From the NCBI GenBank assembly GCA_030407315.1, contig JALQPE010001682.1, positions 19,607-83,606 on the forward strand: a DNA stretch of 64,000 nt, given 5' to 3'. Under the pieces are notes generated by a model that made no database searches, was not told where the DNA came from, and was given only the letters and a program-made list of their open reading frames with translations. The position numbers and the translations under genes are program-made. The DNA is from Asparagopsis taxiformis. Lineage: Eukaryota > Rhodophyta > Florideophyceae > Bonnemaisoniales > Bonnemaisoniaceae. This document shows, in pieces, positions 19,794-29,537 of the stretch (positions within the stretch are counted from its first letter, which is position 1; each line of letters begins with the position of its first letter).

Positions 19794-22352
19794 TCACTGT
19801 TCGGTTAATATTAAAACTTCTCCACAATCATCATACGGGCTGTCTGCGTCCACTTTTTCGGTATCCACCACCTGCATATGTACATCTGATGATTGTGCCG
19901 ATTCTTGCACATTTTCATAATCACCAACTTGTCCGTCTCCACTCCTATCGTAAGCTTCATGTGTCTGCATAGATTGCCTATGTGAATGACACTGCCCATC
20001 TGTATCAAACCCTGCCATATCCCTTTTCCAGTTGCCTGGCACGTGGACCGTCTTGCCGTCATACTCTGTGTCGCAATTCATTTCGTCTCTTTTATCGTAC
20101 GACGCATCCTCAGCATCAATCTGTTCATGGTGCCCGGTCCCTGACGCCTCGAGATGATGTCCAATTTCTGTTACGCGAATCTGACAAGAGAAAGTGCCTG
20201 TTTCCCTCGGACTGTTCGAATCTTCTTCATTGTGTATCTCTGGTTCCATGTCAACATCATTCGATTGTTGTGATACAATTGCTGCCTCTTTCCTTCTGTG
20301 AAATTTAATGCCGTCACAATTACCTTCAACCTCATCAATATTTTGTTCATCAGTTACCGTATAGTCCATTTTCGTTAGGTCACATACTTCCCCACCACCA
20401 ATATGGGCATGCTCGCTCGATTCGACGTCCATTGATGCATCTTGCTCGCCGTTTTCGCCTTCATTCACAACTAATGGTTCACTAGGTGCTTCCTGGGATG
20501 CCAAATTTCCATTCAGCTCACTTGCTTCTCCCTCATTTCTCGTATTTGCTGGCTCCTGGACGGCCTTATGTGGTGCTTTTGCTTCTAATGCGACTGGGCG
20601 GTTTTCGCTTTCACTGTTCTTGGTTGCCGAGGTCGCCAACCCTTTAGCAGGATGTTTCCGGGACCAGTCTCGTTCCAATGTGCATATGAGGTCAATCATG
20701 TCTTTCCGCAGGGCTTTCACTTCGCAATGATTGTATAATTTATAGAGATCTTTGACGCCAGAGAGCAGCTTGTTTCGAGCGTCTCCCTCGTTCGTTAAAA
20801 ATAATTTCAGGCTGAGCAGCAGATATAAACCACAATCGTACTCATTGGTCTGGACTGGTACATTGGGTTTGAGAAGTTCCAGTCTAGTAAAGTATCTGCG
20901 AACTGTCACCCTGGTGAGGTCAGTTTTGCCATCCTTCACTCTGCGATGGAACCATTCCTCCGCAAGGTATGCCTTTATCGCATCTGCAAAGGACGTCCCT
21001 CTTTTTGGATCTAGGGAGTCCAAATAGATAAGCTTTGGACGATCGTTGCTTGATACATCTGATGCTCGTTCGTTATCCAACCTTTCGGCTTCCTGTAAAC
21101 GCACCAAGTCAAATTTATCCATATTTGCCACGATCATCAAGCTCCAATGGTAGGAGTCACATATAGGAACGAATATGTATTTCATCTTAAACAGATCCTC
21201 CGACTTTGTCCAACCCTTTACACCTTCATAGTCAATGGGTGAAATGCTACGCAGTCTTCGGAAAAAGAAGGAACCGAAAAACTTTGCATTGAAACTGTTT
21301 TTAGGGTGACATCCGCGAACCAAACCCTCCAAGTATTTCATATAGAAGTCAATAAAACTGTCATTGAGGTATTTTCGCCGCTTCAGTCTTTCCCGTTCTT
21401 CCGCTGTAACTTCAATTTTACCACGCTCACCCGGTGGGTACTGAAAAATTAGTTCAGTCGGACCGTCGTATGGCGCGTCAACAGGAGACAAGGATTTCAC
21501 CTCATCTTGTACGTCTTTGTCTACAACGACGACTTGTGGAGATCTTTTCCTATTCGTTGGGGCAGTAGCGCCTCTCTTCTGTGGGGCTGATTCATTAGGG
21601 GGTGAAGAACTGTCAACATCACTTTCACCGTCCAGATCAACATTTATGGCTTCGTTCTGTGCTGTTTGTGGAGCAGCAGCTCTACCCAAACGTGTCGCAG
21701 CAGACCGTCTGGTTGTGGGTCGATTCTCGGAATTTGGCGCGGTCTTCTCTTTGTTAATATCGTCATTCTTTTGGGCAGGCTGCACCGATGTTGGCTGAGA
21801 TGGGTCTAACTTTCGTAGCCGCCTGGCTTTGTTGCGTGTCGGTAGACTACGGGAAATGGAAGCATTTTCGGTTTGCAATGGACTTTTCTGATCCTCAACA
21901 ACTTCAACCTCACAAGCGGCCGGTGGCGAGGACGGGGGAGGTTGAGAACGTACCGTAGGCGGAGGTTGATGAAAGTGAGGTTGGGGAGAGTCCACGGAGA
22001 GTACTTCAGCTCTGGTTCGCTTCAAATTGGTTTTTTTGCCGGGAACATTGAAGCTTTGATCGATGGAATCGTCAAGGTTGGAAGGGCTTTGTTGGCGGGT
22101 CGCATTGCGGTTTTGGTTGAGGATGTAATTTTCAGGATTAGGAGGGTGATAGGGCTGTCCATTTTCTTCGAGCTTGCGACTTTTCGAACGACTCATGCGA
22201 GAAAAGGGGATGCTTTTGATGTTGGAAGTGTGCTTATTTGGTTCCGAGAGACAAACAACCTCATTTTGCTCTTCACAGGGCTTTGCCTGTGCAACAGGCG
22301 ATTGGCTATTTGCAACTTCCTGTACCTCTTCCTCTGACGCTGAGGATACCAT
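19794..22352 (-). CDS. Ulp2/SENP6-7-like SUMO-specific cysteine protease
   Basis: An 852-aa protein with ATG at 22352. The N-terminal ~300 residues are disordered with several basic clusters. The C48 peptidase domain spans about 315-600 and contains the catalytic set: His in DSYHWSLMIV (about 400), Asp in LIYLDSLDP (about 445), Gln in PVQTNEYDCGLYLLL and Cys in the same phrase (about 507). The start of the domain, LNDSFIDFYMKYL, and the insertion between His and Cys are typical of Ulp2/SENP6-7 rather than Ulp1/SENP1. These enzymes remove SUMO chains in the nucleus. The C-terminal ~250 residues are acidic and disordered. Intronless, convergent with the uraH gene. Confidence 0.88.
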   Translation of the reverse strand: MVSSASEEEVQEVANSQSPVAQAKPCEEQNEVVCLSEPNKHTSNIKSIPFSRMSRSKSRKLEENGQPYHPPNPENYILNQNRNATRQQSPSNLDDSIDQSFNVPGKKTNLKRTRAEVLSVDSPQPHFHQPPPTVRSQPPPSSPPAACEVEVVEDQKSPLQTENASISRSLPTRNKARRLRKLDPSQPTSVQPAQKNDDINKEKTAPNSENRPTTRRSAATRLGRAAAPQTAQNEAINVDLDGESDVDSSSPPNESAPQKRGATAPTNRKRSPQVVVVDKDVQDEVKSLSPVDAPYDGPTELIFQYPPGERGKIEVTAEERERLKRRKYLNDSFIDFYMKYLEGLVRGCHPKNSFNAKFFGSFFFRRLRSISPIDYEGVKGWTKSEDLFKMKYIFVPICDSYHWSLMIVANMDKFDLVRLQEAERLDNERASDVSSNDRPKLIYLDSLDPKRGTSFADAIKAYLAEEWFHRRVKDGKTDLTRVTVRRYFTRLELLKPNVPVQTNEYDCGLYLLLSLKLFLTNEGDARNKLLSGVKDLYKLYNHCEVKALRKDMIDLICTLERDWSRKHPAKGLATSATKNSESENRPVALEAKAPHKAVQEPANTRNEGEASELNGNLASQEAPSEPLVVNEGENGEQDASMDVESSEHAHIGGGEVCDLTKMDYTVTDEQNIDEVEGNCDGIKFHRRKEAAIVSQQSNDVDMEPEIHNEEDSNSPRETGTFSCQIRVTEIGHHLEASGTGHHEQIDAEDASYDKRDEMNCDTEYDGKTVHVPGNWKRDMAGFDTDGQCHSHRQSMQTHEAYDRSGDGQVGDYENVQESAQSSDVHMQVVDTEKVDADSPYDDCGEVLILTEQ

Positions 22353-22647
22353 TACGAGCGGGCAGAGGGTTTCGAAACGGGTTTTAGCGAGCGGGAATGA
22401 ACAGAGGGTCGTGAGGGAAACAAAAAATTATTACTATCAACAACAACCAAACTTAACTTACTCAAACCGCGATCGCGATGCAAACTCGAGCTGAATCGCA
22501 AAATTGCTTTCAAAACAATGCAAACGTGTCACATTTTCATTGGCACAATTTATTGGAGATCGATCTTCTCCAATACCTTCGTTATCGAGATGATTCTAAC
22601 CAGAGCACTCAACCTTGCCGTCCTCGTCAACACATTCGAATCTCTCA

Positions 22648-23886
22648 ATGCAATCGACAATGCCGCACACTCCCCAGACCTGCGCCTTTGCGCCCTTCTC
22701 CCCATTGAAGAAGATTCCAGCATTTGCGGTTCCCAGCAATGTACGTCCATGTATCTGCATGAACGCAAAGAGAAATTCGGGCAAGCGCGTATCGAAAGGT
22801 AAAAGAGCCACCAGTGGCAGTGGTTTTGGGTCCGAATCCACGAAAAAGTCATCTAATAATCGCTCTGATGCAACTTCAGATGCTTCACGTGGCGTGCTGA
22901 AAGAGACTGCATCGGGCGCAGAGGGAGATGCCACTCCTCACAGAGCTGTCATACCGGATAAGGGTGCAAGTTTAGAAAATCCCCAAGAAGACCTAACAGA
23001 GCAATCGCAGCCTCTTTTAAAGCTTCCTATTCTCACTAGTGAACAGGCTGCGGCACGCAGATTTAGCTTTAAGCTTGATCTTGATGCAATTATCGAAGCA
23101 TTTGCAGACGTGCAGAATACCGATGAGTTTGCCTCTACAATTGTGGCAAATCGCGACTTTGTTTCGGAGGCCTTGCTATATAGATTTACGAGTGCTATAC
23201 TGCAGGTTGAATCAAGGACCGCCAACGTGGAAACTCGTGATGAAGAGGTGAGAAACATGAGAGCGTTGAGAAAGGACTTAATTGCTCATTGCTGGAGTTA
23301 CGACTATCCATTGAAGGTGGCGCTTTTGGCAGCAGAGAAGCGAGTATTGGCTGTGCTGCAAAGTTCGAATGTGAAGAAGGAAGTTGTCAGAAGTTGTGGT
23401 TCAACTCGATTAGATGTGAACGCGTTCTGGATTGTCATTTTTGCAGCGGTTTGCGCCTGGGAGGAACGGGGACAAGAAAATCCAGAGCTAGTGGATGTGG
23501 ATGTACAGAAGAGTCTCACTGAAGCAGCGGAGGCATGCGGCACGTCAGACGTTGTGACTTCGCTTCTAAGTCCGGCACTCGGGTTGGCGCAGAAAATCCT
23601 GACGTCAGGTGATCAAGAAGTACAAAGTGATTTAGTTGCTGACATCGACGATGATAGTTTAGCACAGATTGGTGTGTTTACGGAACAAGTAAGGCTCTTC
23701 CCTACTGCTGCCTACGGAGGCTTATGTACTCGTTTAGATGCGATTGTGAGCTATATTCTCGCGGCCAAGTACAACGTGGACAGGAGTAATGTCGAGCCGT
23801 TTCGATTTGAGTTATCGGCAATCGAGAGGTCGTCACGGCTTGTGAAGTTTTCGAAGAAGAGTGCTACTGTTAAGCGTCAGGAGTGA
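22648..23886 (+). CDS. Unknown protein with plastid-transit-like N-terminus
   Basis: A 412-aa protein. I chose the ATG at 22648; an upstream in-frame start would be non-ATG. The first ~60 residues lack acidic residues and are rich in Ser, Pro, Ala, Lys and Arg (MQSTMPHTPQTCAFAPF, then NAKRNSGKRVSKGKR), as expected of a plastid transit peptide. From about residue 125 the protein is mostly helical with Leu/Ala/Glu-rich segments. I recognise no family or catalytic motif. The codon pattern and uninterrupted length support a real gene. It converges on STN1, with only 28 bp between the stop codons. Confidence 0.7.
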   Translation: MQSTMPHTPQTCAFAPFSPLKKIPAFAVPSNVRPCICMNAKRNSGKRVSKGKRATSGSGFGSESTKKSSNNRSDATSDASRGVLKETASGAEGDATPHRAVIPDKGASLENPQEDLTEQSQPLLKLPILTSEQAAARRFSFKLDLDAIIEAFADVQNTDEFASTIVANRDFVSEALLYRFTSAILQVESRTANVETRDEEVRNMRALRKDLIAHCWSYDYPLKVALLAAEKRVLAVLQSSNVKKEVVRSCGSTRLDVNAFWIVIFAAVCAWEERGQENPELVDVDVQKSLTEAAEACGTSDVVTSLLSPALGLAQKILTSGDQEVQSDLVADIDDDSLAQIGVFTEQVRLFPTAAYGGLCTRLDAIVSYILAAKYNVDRSNVEPFRFELSAIERSSRLVKFSKKSATVKRQE

Positions 23887-23914
23887 TAGTGTATGATGAA
23901 AATATGTGAGGGCG

Positions 23915-24482
23915 TTAGTTGGACATACAAGTTTTGTAGTCTTGGCGGTACACTTTTTCATGTACGCTCTTAACTTGCATCCACCAAATTAGTTCTGCAT
24001 GCGGATCGTTTGACATTTGCAACCATTGCACTACTAGAATGGGCAGGCCATCGCGCCATTCCAACCGCCCGCGCAACTCTATGTACGCTCCCAGGACGAG
24101 ATGAGTGGTGGAAAGATGTCGAGCGGGTTGATTTGTCCACACCATGCAAGGCGCGGTTCCTGTGCCGTCGTCAATAAGAAACTTTGTAAACTTTGAATGG
24201 ACAGGAAATTAGTGTGTGTGTATTCGGAAGTTGGAGTGGTGGGATGGGTGGTTTGCAACTCACCTTTTGATGATGGACTAGATATACGACGATTCCAGCC
24301 ATCCTGACGAGTCTAATTGGGCGCGGCTGTTGATTTTTGGCAAATGTGTAGAAGTAGAGGGCCCCTCCATCGCGCCATTGTCCTGGAACCATATGGGTGA
24401 GCATGGCAGCACAAATCTTGACGTGTACACTGAAAAGGGGATCAAGTCCCCAGAGCATTGGTTTCTTGAGGATATCATTCAT
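23915..24482 (-). CDS. STN1: STN1, OB-fold subunit of the telomeric CST complex (two exons)
   Basis: Exon 1 is 24264-24482 (73 codons) and exon 2 is 23915-24181 (88 codons plus stop), giving 161 aa, almost the length of plant STN1 (160 aa). Exon 1 carries the family start LWGLDPLFSVHVKI followed by PIRLVRMAGIVVYL. Exon 2 opens with FLIDDGTGTAPCMVW, the OB-fold strand that follows in human and plant STN1, and ends with KVYRQ, as in the family. The donor AAG|GTGAGT and acceptor AAAG|TTT are in phase 0. With CTC1 and TEN1, STN1 protects telomeres and helps fill-in synthesis by Pol alpha-primase. No other in-frame ATG lies upstream before a stop. Confidence 0.88.
24182..24263 (-). other. Intron of STN1, 82 nt
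   Basis: A perfect donor GTGAGT and an AG acceptor interrupt the STN1 OB-fold between VHHQK and FLIDD. The join restores the conserved phase-0 reading frame. Confidence 0.85.
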
Positions 24483-24605
24483 GAGCGTTGTGACGATGTG
24501 ATGGAGGTGCAGGGGTGTTGCGTCGATGTGTCCACGTCACTCTCCAGCACGTGCAAAGCGTTGAGAAGGGTTGAGGCGCAGCGATAGATGGTGGGCGCGC
24601 ATATG

Positions 24606-25100
24606 TTATACTTTTTTCTTTTTCGAAACGTTGGGCACAGGTGCAGGATCAAACATGTCTCTGGTTAAACCAATGGATTTGGCGCGATTAGAGATCATTT
24701 TGGTAGTGTATTCGCTCGGTAGTTTGCCAGCTGCAGCAATACGCGACCAGGATCCCCACCCAAATTTTCTCAACAACTTGCGTAGCGCTTTGTCCATTTC
24801 CGGAGTCCAATGGGCCACCACCCGTTTGCTTCGCTTGGCTGCTGCTGCTGCTGCTGCTGCCGCCGCCGCTGCTGCTGCGGCTTGTGCTGCTGCGGCTTTG
24901 GAAACGCTGCCATCTTTGACGAGTGCAATGCTTTGTTCATTTTGATTGTCGGGCATGAAGAAGCCGCTATTTTCAAAGGCAAAAGTGTCCTGAAGAGGCT
25001 CCAAGGCATTGTGATGCGCGACGTCATCAGTGCCGAGTGGTGGAGCAGCAGACAGAACACGGCGTCTGGCTAGCAGCGCTTGCAGCGCAGCGCATTCCAT
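24606..25100 (-). CDS. SANT/Myb-like domain protein with poly-alanine tract
   Basis: A 164-aa protein. I chose the ATG at 25100 (MECAALQALLARRRV); the longer frame starts at TTG. A poly-Ala stretch (about residues 87-108, AAAAQ then 15 Ala) comes from a GCA/GCC trinucleotide repeat. The C-terminal part is one SANT/Myb-like helix-turn-helix (about 115-153): HWTPEMDKALRKLLRKFGWG, SWSRIA, then MISNRAKSIGL. The protein ends in KKKK. A single Myb-type domain suggests DNA or chromatin binding; the target is unknown. 123 bp separate it from STN1 on the same strand, and it is divergent from the Erv gene. Confidence 0.75.
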   Translation of the reverse strand: MECAALQALLARRRVLSAAPPLGTDDVAHHNALEPLQDTFAFENSGFFMPDNQNEQSIALVKDGSVSKAAAAQAAAAAAAAAAAAAAAKRSKRVVAHWTPEMDKALRKLLRKFGWGSWSRIAAAGKLPSEYTTKMISNRAKSIGLTRDMFDPAPVPNVSKKKKV

Positions 25101-25317
25101 CGTTGCGCCGACCGAGTGGGACGATGCGCGGTGACGTTGTCGAGCTGTAATTTGCCGTTTGAGGAGATATGGAAATTGAAGAAAATTAGTCAAACAGTTG
25201 CGGCAACACTTTCATTCCCTCCGCCGCCTCGTTCGCTCGTCACAGACGCGCACTTGCCAGCCGACCGCCTCGCCGCTTGCATCCCGAGCACAACTTACAA
25301 ACAGCGACATCACAAGC

Positions 25318-25884
25318 ATGGCGCAGAGAGTGCGGTTGAATCCTGCTGTGCGTTTGTTTAGACGTAGGAACGGTCCACTACTAGCCGTTTTGCTTACAGT
25401 AACCGCCACAGTTGCGTTCATACTGCTGTGCAATCTACATAAAGACTCCACGCTTCACCAGGTCCGTCAAGACGCTTGGTCTTTTACGAACACACAACTC
25501 CTTTCCAGCTTTTTCACTCCCAATATGCCCAAGAAAGCACCAGGCAAGAAAGAACTCGGCAATGCTGGCTGGACTCTAATCCACTCTATCGCTGCAAACT
25601 ACCCTGAGAATCCTTCTGAAAGTGAACAATACCACGCCAAGGCCTTCCTTCGCAGTATTGCCAAACTCTACCCCTGCAAGACTTGTCGTCGTCACTTTGA
25701 AAAGTACTTAGCTTCTTCCCCACCAGAGCTTGCCAGCCGCGAACAATTCATGCTCTGGACATGCGCGGCGCATAACTCGGTCAACGAGCGGCAAGGTAAG
25801 GACGTATTTCCATGCGACATGACCGCTATGGAGGCTAGGTGGGGTGATTGCGGCTGTAAAAAGAGGTCCAAGTCTGTCAAGTAG
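25318..25884 (+). CDS. Erv2-like FAD-linked sulfhydryl oxidase, membrane-anchored
   Basis: A 188-aa protein with ATG at 25318 (MAQRVRLNPAVRLF). A basic N-terminus is followed by one transmembrane helix (about 20-42, GPLLAVLLTVTATVAFILLC). The Erv/ALR domain (about 75-170) has LGNAGWTLIHSIAANYP, the active-site CxxC in YPCKTC, and the C-X16-C pair from WTCAAHNS to FPCD. The C-terminus carries CGC (WGDCGCKK), the shuttle motif of the ER enzyme Erv2; Erv1/ALR shuttle cysteines are N-terminal. I therefore favour an ER-lumenal enzyme that passes disulfides to PDI with O2 as acceptor; plastid or mitochondrial placement is not excluded. Converges on RbfA with a 54-bp gap. Confidence 0.87.
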   Translation: MAQRVRLNPAVRLFRRRNGPLLAVLLTVTATVAFILLCNLHKDSTLHQVRQDAWSFTNTQLLSSFFTPNMPKKAPGKKELGNAGWTLIHSIAANYPENPSESEQYHAKAFLRSIAKLYPCKTCRRHFEKYLASSPPELASREQFMLWTCAAHNSVNERQGKDVFPCDMTAMEARWGDCGCKKRSKSVK

Positions 25885-25938
25885 TTGCACATGCGTGCAT
25901 GTAAAAGGTTGCCCTTTGTACACTTTTATCAATTGTTT

Positions 25939-26748
25939 CTATCGCGCAATGTCATCCTCGTTCAATGTCCTAAACAGCATTTCTCTCACCTCATCGTCGC
26001 TTAAGCTTTCCAAATCATCTTCTTCCGTCACATCGATTATATGCGCTTCCGAAGCATCATCTTCGTCCTCCAAATCGTCCAGTATAATTGCATCATCTGC
26101 TGAAGCATCCAAATCTAACCCTTGCTCAGACACAAGCGATGTGGAGCCCAAGCTGTCGCCCCCAGTACTGGCCTGTCTCAATTTGCGATCTTCTGCAAGC
26201 ATGTTGAGAATATTCACCGTTTTCACGGCTTGCGCAACTTCGCTCTCCGCAAACATCAATTCAGGTACGTATTTCAGATTCATACACTGAGCCAGCTCAT
26301 ACCGAATCTGCTTGCGAGATTCCCGCAACCACTGTATGGCGTCTTTCTTCTGCTCATCGGAGCCTAAAACCGACACGTTGACCCGAGCGTTACGCAAATC
26401 ATCTGAACATCGAACATCCACAACACTTACGAAAACTGGTGAGGTGTTCTCTGGTATAACGAATGTCCTCGCAAATGCCTCGTCAATAATAGAAGATATT
26501 TCTCGCCGTATTAGTTCTCCGACTCGGTTGGGGCGTCTGCCATCTCCTCGTCGTTTGTAGTCACGTCCGCCACGTCGTCCACAATACACAACCGCTCGCC
26601 TGCTCCAGTTTGCCTGATGCTGTTCCTCGTTGGTTACTCTTCGCTGAACCAGTTTGGTTGTGAAACCACCAAACGAACAAACTGCCAAGTTGGAGGCCGG
26701 GGATAATCCAAAGGCTAGCCTGCGGTGGCTCTCGGATTTTGCGCACAT
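25939..26748 (-). CDS. rbfA: Ribosome-binding factor A, plastid-targeted
   Basis: A 269-aa protein with ATG at 26748. Residues 1-70 resemble a transit peptide (few acidic residues, Ser/Arg/Gly-rich, containing SFGGFTTKLVQRR). The RbfA KH-like domain follows (about 75-185): RRPNRVGELIRREISSII, PVFVSVVDVRCSDDLRNARV, then IRYELAQCMNLKYVPEL, all typical of the bacterial family. The C-terminal ~80 residues form an acidic tail not found in bacterial RbfA. RbfA assists 30S maturation by acting on 16S rRNA helix 1, here presumably in the plastid. 366 bp separate it from the divergent TrhO fusion gene. Confidence 0.9.
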   Translation of the reverse strand: MCAKSESHRRLAFGLSPASNLAVCSFGGFTTKLVQRRVTNEEQHQANWSRRAVVYCGRRGGRDYKRRGDGRRPNRVGELIRREISSIIDEAFARTFVIPENTSPVFVSVVDVRCSDDLRNARVNVSVLGSDEQKKDAIQWLRESRKQIRYELAQCMNLKYVPELMFAESEVAQAVKTVNILNMLAEDRKLRQASTGGDSLGSTSLVSEQGLDLDASADDAIILDDLEDEDDASEAHIIDVTEEDDLESLSDDEVREMLFRTLNEDDIAR

Positions 26749-27114
26749 ATGGATAGAATTTGTTTGGATCTGGTAAAAAGCTGTCCCTCACTCACACGCA
26801 GCGAGATGCTGGGTTGAGTTGTTTCTTTTACGCTGACGCGAAGTCTGATCTCGACTGACTTGCTCGGCACGACACAAGTTGGATTTTGTCTGTCTCAAAC
26901 CTGCGCTGCAGTTGAGCTCCAAATTGCGTAGCGCGCGATTCAAAACAAAAAATCAATAGAAAATTGAGCCGCATCTCGTTTCAATAGATTCTCATATTGG
27001 GCGTAAAAACGTACGCAGACTCTACATGCCGGGCCGGGGAGGCAACAGCTGATTATCATCGACATTGGAATCATCTCCAGTCGTGAAGGCAAACCCTTCG
27101 CATGTGATCCCAAA
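26749..27114. promoter_or_regulatory. Divergent promoter region, rbfA / TrhO fusion
   Basis: 366 bp between two head-to-head genes, both predicted to act on plastid translation. No clear motif is seen. Co-regulation is plausible but inferred. Confidence 0.4.
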
Positions 27115-29449
27115 ATGCTCGCTGCCACATTCGTTCCCACTCGCGCGTTTCTAGGCACACGTATCATTTCTCGCTCTACTACTGCAATTTCCATTTCTCC
27201 TCCCGGTAGCCGCAGTCTGACATGTGCGACTTTGTCTGCGCGCGATCGCCGCAGAGCATTGGAACACGCGCGTACTCTTGCTCACAAGCAATTGAAGAGA
27301 GAATTGGATCACTCGTCCTCTCAACTCCTCAGTGCAGTTGTTTCAGTACCCAGTCATGTGCGTGAGAGATGTAAGTTGACTTCTCGAATGGCACGAGTCA
27401 AGGTGTTTCTAGAGAAGCATGACATTTCCGATATTTCAGTTTTCAGGGGCCGAGTCCGTTCAGGGCTGGTCCGTCTGTTTCCTGAACTCGAAGATCGTGC
27501 TCTATTACGTGCGGTTGACGGTTTCGATCTCAGAGTCGGCGGAGGCGCTGTTGTACAAGACTCTCAGACTTTGCAAAAAGGGTTGGAACGTTGCGAAAAA
27601 GCGGGAGCTGCGGTGTATGTTGAGGTCATTCCGCACAACGTCCCACCACCAAAACCACCATTATCGGAACGGGTCAGAGCAGTTCGTCAGAAAGCAATTC
27701 GTGCCGAAGCAGATCCTAGCTCCAAACTCCAAATGATCAGCTTTTATAAGTTTGTTGGTATCAGTCGGCCAGATATACTTGGCAGTATTCTAGAGAAGGT
27801 CTGGTCCCGAATGGGTGTCAAGGGCCGAGTCTATGTAGCAACTGAAGGTATCAATGCACAGCTAGCAGTTCCTGAAGTTGTTTTAGCCGATTTCCGGGAT
27901 GCCATGAATGGCACATGGATGGAGCGAGGAGAGTCATTGATTCCGGTCGAAGTTGTGAACGTATTTCTCAACATGGATAGTATTGTTCACTACAGTGAGC
28001 AACCTTTTGAGAAGCTAAGCGTTAAACGCCGTGATAAGATTCTTGCAGATGGTTTTGAGACACCGCTCGATTGGAACAAATCAGGACGGGAGGTACCACC
28101 TCAGGAATGGCATAATGCTTTGAAAGAAAATCCAGAAGATCTGATTGTCTTGGATTGTCGCAATAACTATGAAAGCAGTGTTGGAAAATTTGACGGAGCC
28201 GACCCTCTGGACACTACAACTTTTCGTGAGTCTTGGGACAAGCTTGATACGATGTTGCAAAATGAAAACCGTGAGAAGAGGATATTGACTTACTGTACAG
28301 GGGGGTATTCGCTGTGTCAAGGTAAATGCCTATTTGGAACAGAAGCTGGGATTCAAAAATACTGGACGGCTTCAAGGTGGAATAGTATCGTACGCTAGAG
28401 AGCTACGAAATGATGGCAAGTTGGATGAATCTTTGTTTAAAGGTGTCAATCATGTCTTCGATGGCCGAATGGGAGAGGTGATTACTGAAGACCTACTGGA
28501 ACGGTGTATCAATTGTAATCAACCTTGCAACGTCCAAACGGACTGTGCAAATATTGAGTGCCCTCGTCCCTTTGATAAGCGAATGTTTGTACAATGCGCA
28601 GAATGTGCAAAGCGAATGGACGGCGCGTGTTGTGCAGAGTGCCAGCAAGTTATTCGTTCCTCAGGAATACTACCGGAGATATCTAGCAAACCTGCTGAGA
28701 AGTCGACCAGTGTGAGAGACTACACTGACAATGATAGATATGCAGATTCATTTTCTAGTCCCGAGCCGCCACTGCTTCAAGACTTGAGAAAGAGAACAGA
28801 GGAGCTTTTCCCGAGTCGGTGTCATATGCTGAGCGGGCACTCTCAAGTTTCACTCTTACGACTGCTGATCCAGACTTTGGGCGGCACACGGGTTCTGGAG
28901 ATTGGGACGTTCACTGGGTACGCGACGTTGGGCATGGCTTCGGCGCTTCCGTCGAGCGGTCATTTGGATACTTGCGAGCTAGACGACGAGGTGGCTAGTG
29001 TTGCTGAGGAGTACTTCCGGCGGGATGAGAACAACGGCAGCAAGATTGTTCTCCATCGCGAGAAAGCTATTGACACATTGAAACGCATGATGGAACATGG
29101 GACAGCTCCGTACGACCTAGCGTTCGTCGATGCCGATAAGGGAGGGTATGAAAGGTACATGAACTTTTTGCTAGAAAACGGGCTAATTCGGGTAGGGGGC
29201 CTGATGGTTTTCGACAACGTACTCTTCCGAGGGGAGGTTTCGAAACTGTGGACAGACAGCTCATCGATCATGGATGAAGAAGTTCAGGACAGTGAGCTGG
29301 CTCGGAAGCGGCTGCGAAATCTACAGAACGTCCGCAGGACGGCGACGAAGCTTCACAAGTTCAACGGGATTGTATGTCGGGATCAAAGGGTCGAACAGGT
29401 GATGCTGCCGATGCGTGACGGACTAACCATAGCACGGCGAATCCAATGA
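27115..29449 (+). CDS. trhO: Fusion of TrhO (tRNA U34 hydroxylase) and TrmR-like O-methyltransferase, with an apparent +1 frameshift
   Basis: It reads as one 777-aa protein if one G of the G6 run at 28300-28305 is ignored. Residues 1-45 look like a plastid transit peptide. About 200-500 is a TrhO/YceA protein: SFYKFVGI, GRVYVATEGINAQLAVP, then the rhodanese domain with LIVLDCRNNYE and the catalytic Cys394 in YCTGG. The frame is lost right after this loop and resumes with IRCVKVNAYLEQKLGFKNTG and GRLQGGI. A Cys-rich zinc-like tail follows (CINCNQPC, CAECAKRMDGACCAEC). About 545-777 is a class I SAM O-methyltransferase: RVLEIGTFTGYATLG, AFVDADKGGYERYMNF, then GGLMVFDNVLF. TrhO makes 5-hydroxyuridine-34; bacterial TrmR, of the same OMT family, methylates it. 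The OMT substrate is inferred from the fusion. Confidence 0.83.
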
Positions 29450-29507
29450 ACAGATTGTATAGATAAGTAGTCGCCAAATCGGGCATGACAAGGATCATCG
29501 ACATCGC

Positions 29508-29523
29508 GGTGTAAATATACACC
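29508..29523 (-). promoter_or_regulatory. Histone mRNA 3' stem-loop of H2A
   Basis: On the minus strand, GGTGTA-TATT-TACACC: a 6-bp stem and a 4-nt UHUH-type loop, 15 nt after the H2A stop codon. It matches the size and position of the SLBP-binding element of replication-dependent histone mRNAs. Confidence 0.75.
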
Positions 29524-29537
29524 GAATGGGAGCGGGC

